7,616 nt of DNA from Thermoplasmata archaeon. Its GTDB lineage: Archaea > Thermoplasmatota > Thermoplasmata > UBA184. Under the pieces are notes generated by a model. The model saw only the letters and a program-made list of their open reading frames with translations. It was not told the origin of the DNA and did not search any database. The position numbers and the translations under genes are program-made. The stretch covers positions 1 to 7,616 of the forward strand of contig JASHYU010000192.1 in assembly GCA_030042855.1 (NCBI GenBank), read 5' to 3'. Positions 1 through 6,207 of this stretch are shown here, piece by piece; positions within the stretch are counted from its first letter, which is position 1; every line of letters begins with the position of its first letter.

Positions 1-277
1 CCCGGTCCGCGCTTCGTTCCACGCCGTACGGGATCCGGCCCATGCTCTCGCTCAGGGTCAATATCGTGCCGAATCCCGCGAACGGGTCCAGGACAATGTC
101 GCCTCGTTCGGAGAATCTGCGGAGAAGGTAGCGGCCCAGGGCGTCGGGGCCGCGGACATCGTCCCGGCGAAGTCGGCGGGGCAGTGCGCTGCGGCGAGAC
201 GTCCTCCGTACTAGGAAGGTCGGGTGCCGAACCTTCGGTGGACCTCCCTCCGGGTTCGAGGTACCTCGTCGGATCAT
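1..277 (-). CDS. DNA methyltransferase-like protein, N-terminal part (cut by window edge)
   Basis: The minus-strand frame is open from ATG 277 to the left edge, giving 92 residues of a longer protein. Residues 60-71 read D-I-V-L-D-P-F-A-G-F-G-T, the S-adenosylmethionine-binding motif I (DPFxGxGT) of N4-cytosine/N6-adenine DNA methyltransferases. It is followed by a helix and G-V-E at 85-87, the usual acidic motif II position. The catalytic (D/N/S)PP(Y/F) motif is not in the window, so target base and activity cannot be read. ATG 277 is the first in-frame start after a TAG at 305-307; no Shine-Dalgarno is seen. The N-terminus is very arginine-rich. About a quarter of the 92 codons end in A or T, clearly more than in the neighbours, which hints at a different origin. 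An RNA methyltransferase of the THUMP/Trm11 kind is a less likely alternative. Confidence 0.72.
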   Translation of the reverse strand, partial: MIRRGTSNPEGGPPKVRHPTFLVRRTSRRSALPRRLRRDDVRGPDALGRYLLRRFSERGDIVLDPFAGFGTILTLSESMGRIPYGVERSADR

Positions 278-304
278 TCGTCCCCGACTTCGGTGGCGCC
301 GGAC

Positions 305-318
305 CTAAGATTGTTTCG
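305..318 (-). promoter_or_regulatory. Possible BRE/TATA element for the methyltransferase-like gene
   Basis: Read on the minus strand this is CGAAACAATCTTAG: an A-rich BRE-like stretch followed by an AT-rich element centred near 309. A start about 26 bases downstream would fall near 283, just before ATG 277. The TATA match is weak. The rest of the 109-base gap between this gene and L40e shows nothing else convincing. Confidence 0.3.
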
Positions 319-386
319 GGGCAGCTTGCGAGCCTCTCCGAGGCAGATGGACCGCTTTTGGTCGGGTCCACCTCGGGCCCGCGAGG

Positions 387-539
387 TCACTGGGTCTTCC
401 CGGATCGCTCGCGCGACTTCACCCGGAGACCCTTGTAGCCGCACCGGCGGCACTGGACGGCCCGCGGCGGGTTCCGCGCGGAGCAGTTCATGCAGATCTT
501 CTTGTTGAGCAGTCGCTCGACCGCCTCGGGGAACGGCAT
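387..539 (-). CDS. rpl40e: Large-subunit ribosomal protein L40e
   Basis: This 50-residue protein is a zinc-ribbon component of the archaeal/eukaryotic 50S/60S ribosomal subunit. After a short N-terminus (M-P-F-P-E-A) comes the family signature L-N-K-K-I-C-M-N-C at 11-19. Cys16 and Cys19 pair with Cys30 and Cys33, followed by G-Y-K-G-L-R at 34-39 and a basic tail. Length and spacing match archaeal L40e (about 50 residues). In eukaryotes the homologue is made as a ubiquitin fusion; here it stands alone. The frame stays open upstream to about 800, but that stretch is low-complexity arginine-rich sequence antisense to the AMMECR1 gene, and homology begins at ATG 539. A TATA-like element centred about 30 bases upstream implies a nearly leaderless mRNA. 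The nearest downstream gene on this strand begins 109 bases away. Confidence 0.95.
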   Translation of the reverse strand: MPFPEAVERLLNKKICMNCSARNPPRAVQCRRCGYKGLRVKSRERSGKTQ

Positions 540-563
540 GGGGACGGCGGGGACGCGGCGTCC

Positions 564-573
564 GATATAAAAG
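564..573 (-). promoter_or_regulatory. TATA-like element between L40e and AMMECR1, possibly serving both
   Basis: GATATAAAAG on the plus strand (CTTTTATATC on the minus) is the only strong AT run in the 88-base gap between the two divergent genes. Read on the minus strand it places initiation near 542, a few bases before the L40e ATG at 539, which is typical archaeal short-leader geometry. Read on the plus strand it would place initiation near 596, giving AMMECR1 a leader of about 30 bases. The minus-strand assignment is favoured. A weaker CTTTCCTG at 598-605 is correctly spaced for a leaderless AMMECR1 transcript. Confidence 0.6.
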
Positions 574-627
574 GTGCACCGGCCGCCCCCGAAGCCGCTT
601 TCCTGTCGGTCGGCGTGAACGCGCCGG

Positions 628-1254
628 ATGCTGGATCGACGGGACCGGGAGGCGGCCCTGCGCTGGGCCCGTCGGGCGGTGGAGCGCGCGGTCGGGGGCG
701 GGCGTCCGGCCCCCGACGCGCCCCCGGCCTCGTTCACCGAGCCCCGCGGCGTGTTCGTGACGCTGCGGCAGTTTCCCGACGGGGACCTGAGGGGATGCAT
801 CGGCTATCCGCGGCCCGTCCTGCCGCTCGGCCTCGCGCTCGAGCGGGCGGCCGTCGCCGCCGCCACGGAGGATCCGCGGTTCCGCCCGGTACGCGCCTCG
901 GAGCTCGGCCGGCTCACCTTCGAGGTCTCGATCCTCACCGTGCCCGAGCCGATCGCACCCGGCCGGCCGGAGGAGATCGCCGCCGCGGTCCGGGTCGGCC
1001 GGGACGGGCTCACGGTGGAGGGCTTCGGCACGAGCGGCCTCCTGCTCCCGCAGGTGGCGCCCGAGCAGGGGTGGACGGCCGAGGAGTTCCTCGCCGGCGT
1101 CTGCGAGAAGGCGGGCCTCCCCGCGAACGCCTGGCGTCGCCCGGGCGTGACGCTCCGTCGCTTCGAAGCGGAGGTCTTCCGGGAAGCGACGCCGGAGGGC
1201 GGCCTCGTGGACGAGCCGCCGGTCAGCGCTCCCGCCGGACGATCCGGGCGCTGA
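628..1254 (+). CDS. AMMECR1 domain protein (TIGR00296 family, AmmeMemoRadiSam protein A type)
   Basis: This 208-residue protein spans the full AMMECR1 fold, close to the size of archaeal homologues. Visible hallmarks are L-R-G-C-I-G-Y at 54-60, the most conserved motif of the family with its cysteine at 57; L-T-F-E-V-S-I-L at 96-103; and G-L-L-L-P-Q-V-A at 137-144. The first two thirds form the family's alpha/beta core. The last 20 residues are a variable Pro/Gly/Arg tail that overlaps the 3' end of ileS. ATG 628 is the first start after an in-frame TGA at 616-618. The biochemical role of the family is unsettled. Many genomes encode it beside MEMO-like and radical SAM proteins, but neither partner is in this window. 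It diverges from L40e and converges on ileS with a 32-base overlap. Confidence 0.9.
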   Translation: MLDRRDREAALRWARRAVERAVGGGRPAPDAPPASFTEPRGVFVTLRQFPDGDLRGCIGYPRPVLPLGLALERAAVAAATEDPRFRPVRASELGRLTFEVSILTVPEPIAPGRPEEIAAAVRVGRDGLTVEGFGTSGLLLPQVAPEQGWTAEEFLAGVCEKAGLPANAWRRPGVTLRRFEAEVFREATPEGGLVDEPPVSAPAGRSGR

Positions 1255-4186
1255 ACGTGATCCCGTCGACGTCCCAGTTCCGGACGCCCCCCCCGGCGGC
1301 GAGGGGCCCCTCGACGACCTCGAGCGGGTCCGCGAGCAGGTCGTGGGCGAGATCCGCCCGGCGCCGCTCGAGCGCGATCCGGAGCGCGCCCGTGGCGGCG
1401 ACCGTCACGGCGACGCGTTCCGAGTAGCGGAGGCCGAGCTCCTTCCGGGTCTGCTGGAGGCGACGGCCGACCTCGCGCGCGAGCCCTTCCTCCTGGAGCT
1501 CGGGGGTGGGGGTCCGGGGGAGGGCGGCGACCGGCGCGCCGTCCTCGTCTCGGACGACCCACGCCGAGTCCGGGAACCCGGCCCGGTCCGACGCGCCGGC
1601 GCGGCGGATCCGCTTCACGTTGAGCTCGTCCGCGAGGAGCGAGTCGCCCTCGGCCCCGAGCGCGGCGAGGCCGGGGCTCGCGGGTCCGAACACCACGAGC
1701 TCGGCGAGCGGGATCCGGGACTTCACCTGGGCCCGCTGCCGTAGCTCCCGGCCGACCTCGACCAGCGCGCGCAGCTCGCCCATGGCGCGCTCGAGGCCCG
1801 CGTCGCGGGGGGCGAGCCGCCCCGGCCAGGCGACGAGGTGCACGGACCGGTCGCGCTCCGCGAAGCCGAGCTCGCCGACCTCCTGGTGGACCCACTCCGC
1901 GGTGAACGGCAGGAGCGGCGCGATCGTCGTCGCGAGGCCGAGGAGCGCGTAGGAGAGCGTGGCGTGCGCCTCCGCCCGGTCCGGCGAGGGATCCTCCGAC
2001 CAGAACCGGGGGCGGGAGCGGCGCAGGTACCACGTCGAGAGGTCGTCCACGAACTCGCGGATCGCGCTGGCGGCCCGCCGCAGCTCCGCGTCGTCCAGCC
2101 CCGCGTCCACGGTCCCGCGCATCCCCTCGAGGCGCGAGAGGATCCACCGGTCGAGCGCGGCCGCCGGGTGGGGCTCGTCGAACGCGGCCGGCAGGCCGTC
2201 CGCGCGCGCGTTCTCGCGGTGGAAGGCGACGACGTTCGCGAGCGTCCCCAACGTCCGCGCCGCCGTCTTCTGGATGATCCCCTCGCTCATCCGCATCGGC
2301 TCGGTGAAGTCGACGGCGAGGAACGTCCAGCGGATCGGGTCGGCGCCGAACCGCTCCAAGAGCGCCATCGGCTCGATGACGTTCCCCTTCGACTTCGACA
2401 TCTTGCGCTCCTCCGGGTCGAGGACCATCCCGTTGACCGCGCACGCGCGGTACGCCGGGCGGTCGAAGAGGAGGGTCGCGATCACGAGCAGCGAGTAGAA
2501 CCACCCGCGCGTCTGGTCGAGTCCCTCCGCGATGAAGTCGAGCGGCGCGGCCGGATCGAACGGACCGGGCTCGAACGGATAGTGGAACTGCGCGAACGGC
2601 GCGGAGCCGCTGTCGTACCAGGCGTCGATCGTGTACGGTTCGCGCCGCGCGCTCGCGCCGCATGTCCCGCACGCGAGCTCGAGGCGGTCGACGGCGACCC
2701 GGTGCGGGTCGAACGGGTCCGGGAGCGGTGCGCCGAGGCGCTCGGCGAGCTCGGCGAAGCTCCCGACGCAGGTGACGTGGCCCGCCGGGCAGACCCAGAT
2801 CGGGAGCGGGGTCCCCCAGTAGCGGTTGCGGGAGAGCGCCCAATCCTTCGCCTCCGTCAGGAAGTTCCCGAACCGGCCTTCGCGCAGGTGGGCCGGGACC
2901 CAGTGGACGGTCGCATTGTGCCGAACGAGTCGGTCGGTCGCGCGGGAGGTCCGAACGAACCAGGAGTCGATCGCGCGGTAGAGGAGGGGCGTGCCGCACC
3001 GCCAGCAGTGGGGGTAGGTGTGGCGGACGGTCTCGGAACGGACGACCCGATCCCGCGCCGCGAGATCCTCGAGGAGGAGCGCGTCGGCCGCCTTGAACGA
3101 CCTCCCCCGGACGAGCGGCACGACGTCGGTGAAGACGCCCCGGCTATCGAGCGGGTCGAAGACGCCGACCTTCTCGCGCGCGCCGATCCGCTGGTCGTCC
3201 GGCCCGAAGCTCGGCGCGACGTGAACGAAGCCGGTGCCGTCCTCGGTCGTGACGCAGTCGTCGAGCACGACGCGGAACCGGCCGGGACCGGGTCCCGGGG
3301 TCTCGAACGGCGGCGCGTAGGCGAGCCCTTCGAGCGTCCGTCCGAGGCGGCGCTCCACGACCTCGACCCCCGCGGGGAAGTAGCGCGGGACCGCGGCCGA
3401 CGCGAGGACCGCCTCGCGCCCGTCTCCGGTCCGCACGACCGAGTACTCGACGTCGGCCCGGGCGGCGACGAGGAGGTTGGCGGGCAGCGTCCATGGGGTC
3501 GTCGTCCAGACGAGGAGATCGCGAGGGGGTCCGTCCGTTCCGACGAGCGGGAAGCGGACCGTGACCGACGGATCGGTCGTCTCCCGATACCCCTGGGCGA
3601 CCTCGTGGGAGGAGAGGGGCGTCTCGCAGCGCGGGCAGTAGGGGAGCACGTAGTGCCCCTTCTCGAGCAGCCCCCGGTCGAAGAGCGTCTTCAGCGACCA
3701 CCAGACGCTCTCCATGTAGGGGGCGTCCATCGTCCGGTAGGCCCGGTCGTAGTCGAGCCAGTAGCCGAGCCGCCGGCTCATCTCGCGCCAGACCGAGGCG
3801 ACCTCGAGCGTCGAGGCCCGGCAGAGATCGCAGAACCGCTCGACGCCGTACGCCTCGATCTCCTTCTTCGACTTGACGCCGAGCCGCTTCTCGATCTCGA
3901 GCTCGACCGGAAGGCCGTGGCAGTCCCAGCCCGCCATCGGGCTGACGAGGCGCTCGCCCCGCATCCGATGGTAGCGCAGCTCCGCGTCCTTGAGCGTACG
4001 AGCGACCAGGTGCCCCAGGTGCGGGGCGCCGTTCGCCGTCGGGGGACCTTCGGTGAAGCGGAAGACCCGCTCGCTCCGCGCGCGGTCCAGCGCCGCGCCC
4101 GGCACTCCGGCGCGCTCCCAGTAGGCGAGCACCCGGTCCTGGACCGACCGGCTGCTCGGCGCCCCTCCTTCCGGCTCGTCGGCCAT
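1223..4186 (-). CDS. ileS: Isoleucyl-tRNA synthetase
   Basis: This class Ia synthetase charges tRNA-Ile in the cytoplasm. The 987 residues show the HIGH signature as H-L-G-H at 56-59 in a P-P-T-A-N-G-A context, and G-W-D-C-H-G-L-P-V-E at 86-95. The CP1 editing domain carries W-T-T-T-P-W-T-L-P-A-N at 227-237 and G-T-G-F-V-H-V-A-P at 317-325. D-A-W-Y-D-S-G-S lies at 521-528 and K-M-S-K-S at 595-599. An anticodon-binding helical domain follows, with W-I-L-S-R-L at 681-686. Cysteine pairs at 184/187, 394/397 and 506/509 could bind zinc. A GTG at 4198 would add four residues, but the TATA-like element at 4213-4220 predicts initiation near 4190, so ATG 4186 is preferred. It is slightly shorter than many archaeal IleRS (roughly 1,050 residues), with no visible break. 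Its 3' end overlaps the AMMECR1 gene. Confidence 0.96.
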   Translation of the reverse strand: MADEPEGGAPSSRSVQDRVLAYWERAGVPGAALDRARSERVFRFTEGPPTANGAPHLGHLVARTLKDAELRYHRMRGERLVSPMAGWDCHGLPVELEIEKRLGVKSKKEIEAYGVERFCDLCRASTLEVASVWREMSRRLGYWLDYDRAYRTMDAPYMESVWWSLKTLFDRGLLEKGHYVLPYCPRCETPLSSHEVAQGYRETTDPSVTVRFPLVGTDGPPRDLLVWTTTPWTLPANLLVAARADVEYSVVRTGDGREAVLASAAVPRYFPAGVEVVERRLGRTLEGLAYAPPFETPGPGPGRFRVVLDDCVTTEDGTGFVHVAPSFGPDDQRIGAREKVGVFDPLDSRGVFTDVVPLVRGRSFKAADALLLEDLAARDRVVRSETVRHTYPHCWRCGTPLLYRAIDSWFVRTSRATDRLVRHNATVHWVPAHLREGRFGNFLTEAKDWALSRNRYWGTPLPIWVCPAGHVTCVGSFAELAERLGAPLPDPFDPHRVAVDRLELACGTCGASARREPYTIDAWYDSGSAPFAQFHYPFEPGPFDPAAPLDFIAEGLDQTRGWFYSLLVIATLLFDRPAYRACAVNGMVLDPEERKMSKSKGNVIEPMALLERFGADPIRWTFLAVDFTEPMRMSEGIIQKTAARTLGTLANVVAFHRENARADGLPAAFDEPHPAAALDRWILSRLEGMRGTVDAGLDDAELRRAASAIREFVDDLSTWYLRRSRPRFWSEDPSPDRAEAHATLSYALLGLATTIAPLLPFTAEWVHQEVGELGFAERDRSVHLVAWPGRLAPRDAGLERAMGELRALVEVGRELRQRAQVKSRIPLAELVVFGPASPGLAALGAEGDSLLADELNVKRIRRAGASDRAGFPDSAWVVRDEDGAPVAALPRTPTPELQEEGLAREVGRRLQQTRKELGLRYSERVAVTVAATGALRIALERRRADLAHDLLADPLEVVEGPLAAGGGVRNWDVDGITFSARIVRRER

Positions 4187-4212
4187 CGCGACCGTCACGA
4201 CGGAGCTCGGTC

Positions 4213-4220
4213 AGATAAAG
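4213..4220 (-). promoter_or_regulatory. TATA-like element of ileS
   Basis: The minus strand reads CTTTATCT, centred near 4216, in otherwise very GC-rich sequence. Archaeal initiation about 26 bases downstream falls near 4190. That allows a nearly leaderless mRNA starting at ATG 4186 and would leave the GTG at 4198 outside the transcript. No Shine-Dalgarno precedes either start. Confidence 0.55.
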
Positions 4221-4283
4221 CCGTCCGGCGGGGCGGCGTGCGCTCGGCGGCCGAGCGGGCGGCGAACCGGCCGGCTCGCGCGG

Positions 4284-4291
4284 AGATATAC
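4284..4291 (+). promoter_or_regulatory. TATA-like element of the 175-residue unknown gene
   Basis: AGATATAC is the main AT-rich element upstream of the plus-strand gene. It is centred near 4288, so initiation is expected near 4314, about 8 bases before ATG 4322. It lies about 70 bases from the ileS element and faces the other way, so the 135-base gap appears to hold two separate divergent promoters. Confidence 0.5.
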
Positions 4292-4321
4292 CCGAAGACC
4301 CTGGGCCCTCCGGTCGCGCCC

Positions 4322-4849
4322 ATGCCCCCGGCCCGCCGAAGGACGCTCAAGATCAGCCGGTTCATCGTCATGGCGATGCTCCAGGCCGCGCGGGCGCGTC
4401 GCCTCGGTCTCGAAGAGTCCTCCGCGCACTCCTGGGGGCTCAATCGGGCGATCTTCTACGCCGCCGCCAAGCAGGGGTTCCGGGGCACTCCCGGCTCCGG
4501 AAAGACCGGCGAGCCGACCCCCGCGCCCCGGCCGGACGAGACCTACCCGCTCGGGGACGACTTCGCCTACCGCGATCCGACGAGCGCGACGCTCCGCTTC
4601 CGGATCGGAGGGGAGGCCCAGACGGAGGAGGTCTTCCGCCGGCAGATCGCGGAGCGCTTCGGCAGCGAAGCGAACTTCCGGAAGGCGTGGGCCGAGGCGA
4701 CGAGCATCGTCAGCGAGTACGACGAGACCGTCCTGAAGTCCGGGCGCCAGTTCTATGCGACCGTCTACCGCCCCCGTCGGGACGATCTCGCCGCCGCGTG
4801 GACGGCTCGCTACGTTCCCGACGCGGCCGGCACCTCGCCGAAGTCCTAG
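4322..4849 (+). CDS. Uncharacterised protein, 175 residues
   Basis: I do not recognise a named family. The codons are strongly G/C-ending like those of the neighbours, and a TATA-like element sits at the right distance, so this is very probably a real gene. Residues 1-12 are basic. Residues 13-53 look helical and alternate hydrophobic and charged residues, with two tryptophan/aromatic patches (H-S-W-G-L-N-R around 36-42 and I-F-Y-A-A-A around 44-49). A Pro/Gly-rich linker spans about 55-75. Residues 76-100 look like strands (D-D-F-A-Y-R, L-R-F-R-I). Residues 101-135 form a charged helix, and the C-terminus is mixed (R-Q-F-Y-A-T-V-Y-R around 142-150). There is no signal peptide or membrane segment, and no cysteine at all, so it is probably a soluble cytoplasmic protein. 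The start is the first ATG after the promoter. It diverges from ileS and converges on the bactofilin-like gene. Confidence 0.82.
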   Translation: MPPARRRTLKISRFIVMAMLQAARARRLGLEESSAHSWGLNRAIFYAAAKQGFRGTPGSGKTGEPTPAPRPDETYPLGDDFAYRDPTSATLRFRIGGEAQTEEVFRRQIAERFGSEANFRKAWAEATSIVSEYDETVLKSGRQFYATVYRPRRDDLAAAWTARYVPDAAGTSPKS

Positions 4850-4853
4850 GCCC

Positions 4854-4887
4854 GAACCGCGACGCGCCCGGGGCGCGGATCCGGTTC
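4854..4887. repeat. Inverted repeat between two convergent genes
   Basis: GAACCG at 4854-4859 pairs with CGGTTC at 4882-4887. Inside it, CGCGC at 4863-4867 pairs with GCGCG at 4873-4877 around a 5-base loop. It fills most of the 41-base gap between the unknown gene and the bactofilin-like gene, so both transcripts could fold it. There is no T run on either side, so it does not look like a standard archaeal U-tract terminator; in such GC-rich DNA it may be chance. Confidence 0.35.
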
Positions 4888-4890
4888 TGA

Positions 4891-5670
4891 CTATCGACGC
4901 AGGCCGTACGGCGGCGGGGTCCGGGACTCCGGGCCGACGAAGCTGGAGGGATGCTGACGGACGATCGTCCCTTCGACCTGGGTCACGTGGCAGGATCGCC
5001 CGAGGGTCACCTGGGGCGCGCGCACGAACGCCACGTCCACCCCCTCCAGGCTCACGGTCTCGGCCTCGATCCGGTCGACCGTCACGTCCCATGCATGGGG
5101 GAACACCTTGTCGACGACGTTGGGGACTCGTCCGTAGAGGACGACGGAGCGGCCGACGATCGATCCGAAACGGGAGGTCTCGCGCAACCGCGCAAAGACG
5201 GTGAGGGCCGCCACCGGCCCCGGGATGCGCGCTCCGCCCTGGAGCTGGGCGCCCCCGGCGGCGAGGCTCGGCACCTCGAGGAGCCCGGTGACCGACGCCG
5301 GGCCGTCGGTCGTGAGCGGTCCGGCCGCCCGCAGCGTTCCCGCGATCGCGAGCGATCCGGCGTGCACCGAGGCGCCGGCGCGGATCGTGCCCTTCAGCGA
5401 GAGCGCCTGCGCGACGTCGATCGGTCCGACGACCTCGAGCGTTCCCTCGCCGCGCACCGCCCCCGCCCCCAGCCTCCCGCCGACCACGACGAGCCCCCGG
5501 ATCCGAAGGTCGCCGACGGTCGCGTCCTTCGCGATCTTGGAGGTGCCGTTCACCGTCCAGCGCGCGACCTCGATCCCGTCGTGGCGGACCGCCCCTCGGT
5601 CCCGGAGGATCCCGGGCCGGGGGGCCGGGTTCGGAGCCAGGGGAGCCGAGGGCGCGACCGGGGTGGACAT
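4891..5670 (-). CDS. Bactofilin-like polymer-forming beta-helix protein
   Basis: After a Pro/Ala-rich, probably disordered N-terminus (residues 1-20), residues about 35-235 are built of short alternating hydrophobic/glycine turns such as G-D-L-R-I-R-G-L-V-V-V-G-G, G-T-L-E-V-V-G-P-I and A-G-S-L-A-I-A-G-T-L. This is the pattern of the bactofilin/DUF583 right-handed beta-helix, whose bacterial members polymerise without nucleotide into cytoskeletal scaffolds. At 259 residues it is longer than a typical bacterial bactofilin and may hold two helix segments: glycine-rich turns up to about 155, and a second set at 170-235 (V-D-R-I-E-A-E-T-V-S-L-E-G). The tail is proline-rich (R-T-P-P-P-Y-G-L-R-R). 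There is no membrane segment. It starts 6 bases after the CoA-binding gene, so the two are probably co-transcribed. Assignment rests on the repeat pattern; another beta-helix family is possible. Confidence 0.72.
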   Translation of the reverse strand: MSTPVAPSAPLAPNPAPRPGILRDRGAVRHDGIEVARWTVNGTSKIAKDATVGDLRIRGLVVVGGRLGAGAVRGEGTLEVVGPIDVAQALSLKGTIRAGASVHAGSLAIAGTLRAAGPLTTDGPASVTGLLEVPSLAAGGAQLQGGARIPGPVAALTVFARLRETSRFGSIVGRSVVLYGRVPNVVDKVFPHAWDVTVDRIEAETVSLEGVDVAFVRAPQVTLGRSCHVTQVEGTIVRQHPSSFVGPESRTPPPYGLRR

Positions 5671-5676
5671 GCGCGC

Positions 5677-6114
5677 CTACCCGCCGGCCGGTCGGACCGG
5701 CGGGATGTGGAGACGTCGGTGCTGTACCATGATGCACGAATTCTCGTAGACCTTCGCTCCGGCGGCGCGCGCGCGGCTCGCGGCGGCCGCATGCTCCACG
5801 CCGAGCGGCATCCAGATGACCGGTGCCCCTCGCGCGATCGCCGCGTCGACGACGGGCGGGACCTGGTCGCTGCGGCGGAAGACGTCCACGATGTCGATCG
5901 GGACGTCCGGGGGGATGGCGGCGAGCGAGGGATACGACGTCTCGCCTAGGGCCCTGGAGACCCTCGGGTTCACCGGAATGACCCGATAGCCCTGGCCTTG
6001 GAGGTACCGCGCGACCTGGTTCGAGTCCCGCTCGGGCTGGTCGGAGAGCCCGACGACCGCGATCGTCCGCGCGGCCGTCAGCACCCGGCGGAGCTCCTCG
6101 TCGGTCCTGTCCAT
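5677..6114 (-). CDS. CoA-binding domain protein (YccU-like)
   Basis: This 145-residue protein is a stand-alone Rossmann-fold CoA-binding domain like those at the N-terminus of succinyl-CoA synthetase alpha and ADP-forming acyl-CoA synthetases. The nucleotide-binding start is I-A-V-V-G-L-S at 18-24, followed by D-S-N-Q-V-A-R-Y-L at 30-38 and G-Y-R-V-I-P-V-N-P at 42-50. The second half has I-D-I-V-D-V-F-R at 73-80, P-V-I-W-M-P-L-G at 98-105, and the family's C-terminal cysteine motif E-N-S-C-I-M-V at 124-130. Length matches the stand-alone family (about 140 residues). No catalytic domain is attached, so ligand binding is likely but the cellular role is unknown. ATG 6114 precedes the canonical N-terminal helix. 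It is the first gene of a probable two-gene unit with the bactofilin-like gene. Confidence 0.92.
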   Translation of the reverse strand: MDRTDEELRRVLTAARTIAVVGLSDQPERDSNQVARYLQGQGYRVIPVNPRVSRALGETSYPSLAAIPPDVPIDIVDVFRRSDQVPPVVDAAIARGAPVIWMPLGVEHAAAASRARAAGAKVYENSCIMVQHRRLHIPPVRPAGG

Positions 6115-6139
6115 CGGTGCGCGGGACGCGCGTGGGCCA

Positions 6140-6150
6140 GATGATTCTGA
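6140..6150 (-). promoter_or_regulatory. Possible TATA-like element of the CoA-binding/bactofilin unit
   Basis: The minus strand reads TCAGAATCATC, the most AT-rich stretch before ATG 6114. Centred near 6145, it would start transcription near 6119, a few bases before the start codon. The match to the archaeal TATA box is weak. Confidence 0.3.
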
Positions 6151-6169
6151 CGCCCGCGGTCGGGGGGCT

Positions 6170-6179
6170 CCTACTTGAA
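6170..6179 (+). promoter_or_regulatory. Possible TATA-like element of the VOC gene
   Basis: CCTACTTGAA, centred near 6175, is the last AT-rich stretch before the VOC gene. Initiation near 6201 would leave a leader of about 12 bases carrying GAGGT at 6203-6207. The consensus match is weak, but the arrangement supports a start at ATG 6213. Confidence 0.3.
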
Positions 6180-6202
6180 GGGCGCGGGCTCATCCCCCGC
6201 CC

Positions 6203-6207
6203 GAGGT
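6203..6207 (+). promoter_or_regulatory. Shine-Dalgarno that decides the VOC start
   Basis: GAGGT lies 5 bases before ATG 6213 and matches the archaeal anti-Shine-Dalgarno complement. The in-frame starts further upstream (GTG 6117, ATG 6141) have no such site and would leave almost no room for the divergent promoters. Confidence 0.5.

Noticed and set aside
240..290. T-loop-like GGTTCGA suggesting a tRNA.
   Set aside because: The five bases on either side do not pair as a T-stem and no acceptor or anticodon arm fits. The sequence lies at the start of the methyltransferase frame.
349..369. Short inverted repeat GGACC...GGTCC with a TTTT in the loop, downstream of L40e.
   Set aside because: The stem is only 5 bases with an 11-base loop, and on the L40e strand the run is A rather than U, so it cannot be called a terminator.
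540..800. N-terminal extension of L40e to an upstream in-frame start near 800.
   Set aside because: The extension is arginine/serine-rich, lies antisense to AMMECR1, and would triple a protein whose family length of about 50 residues is met exactly from ATG 539.
1223..2999. Long minus-strand frame overlapping ileS and AMMECR1 (stop near 804), and similar arginine/proline-rich frames elsewhere.
   Set aside because: IleRS motifs continue in the true frame throughout. The alternative has no recognisable motif and is explained by scarce stop codons in GC-rich DNA.
1838..4849. Very long plus-strand open frame (about 1,000 codons) across ileS that runs in frame into the 175-residue unknown protein.
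   Set aside because: Up to about 4,320 it is antisense to ileS and is arginine/glutamate-rich low-complexity sequence, as expected opposite a high-GC gene. The promoter-like element at 4284-4291 and the composition change support a start at 4322.
4211..6193. 660-codon minus-strand frame spanning the CoA-binding, bactofilin-like and unknown genes.
   Set aside because: It is a shifted reading of well-supported genes, with Arg/Gly/Pro-rich sequence and no domain.
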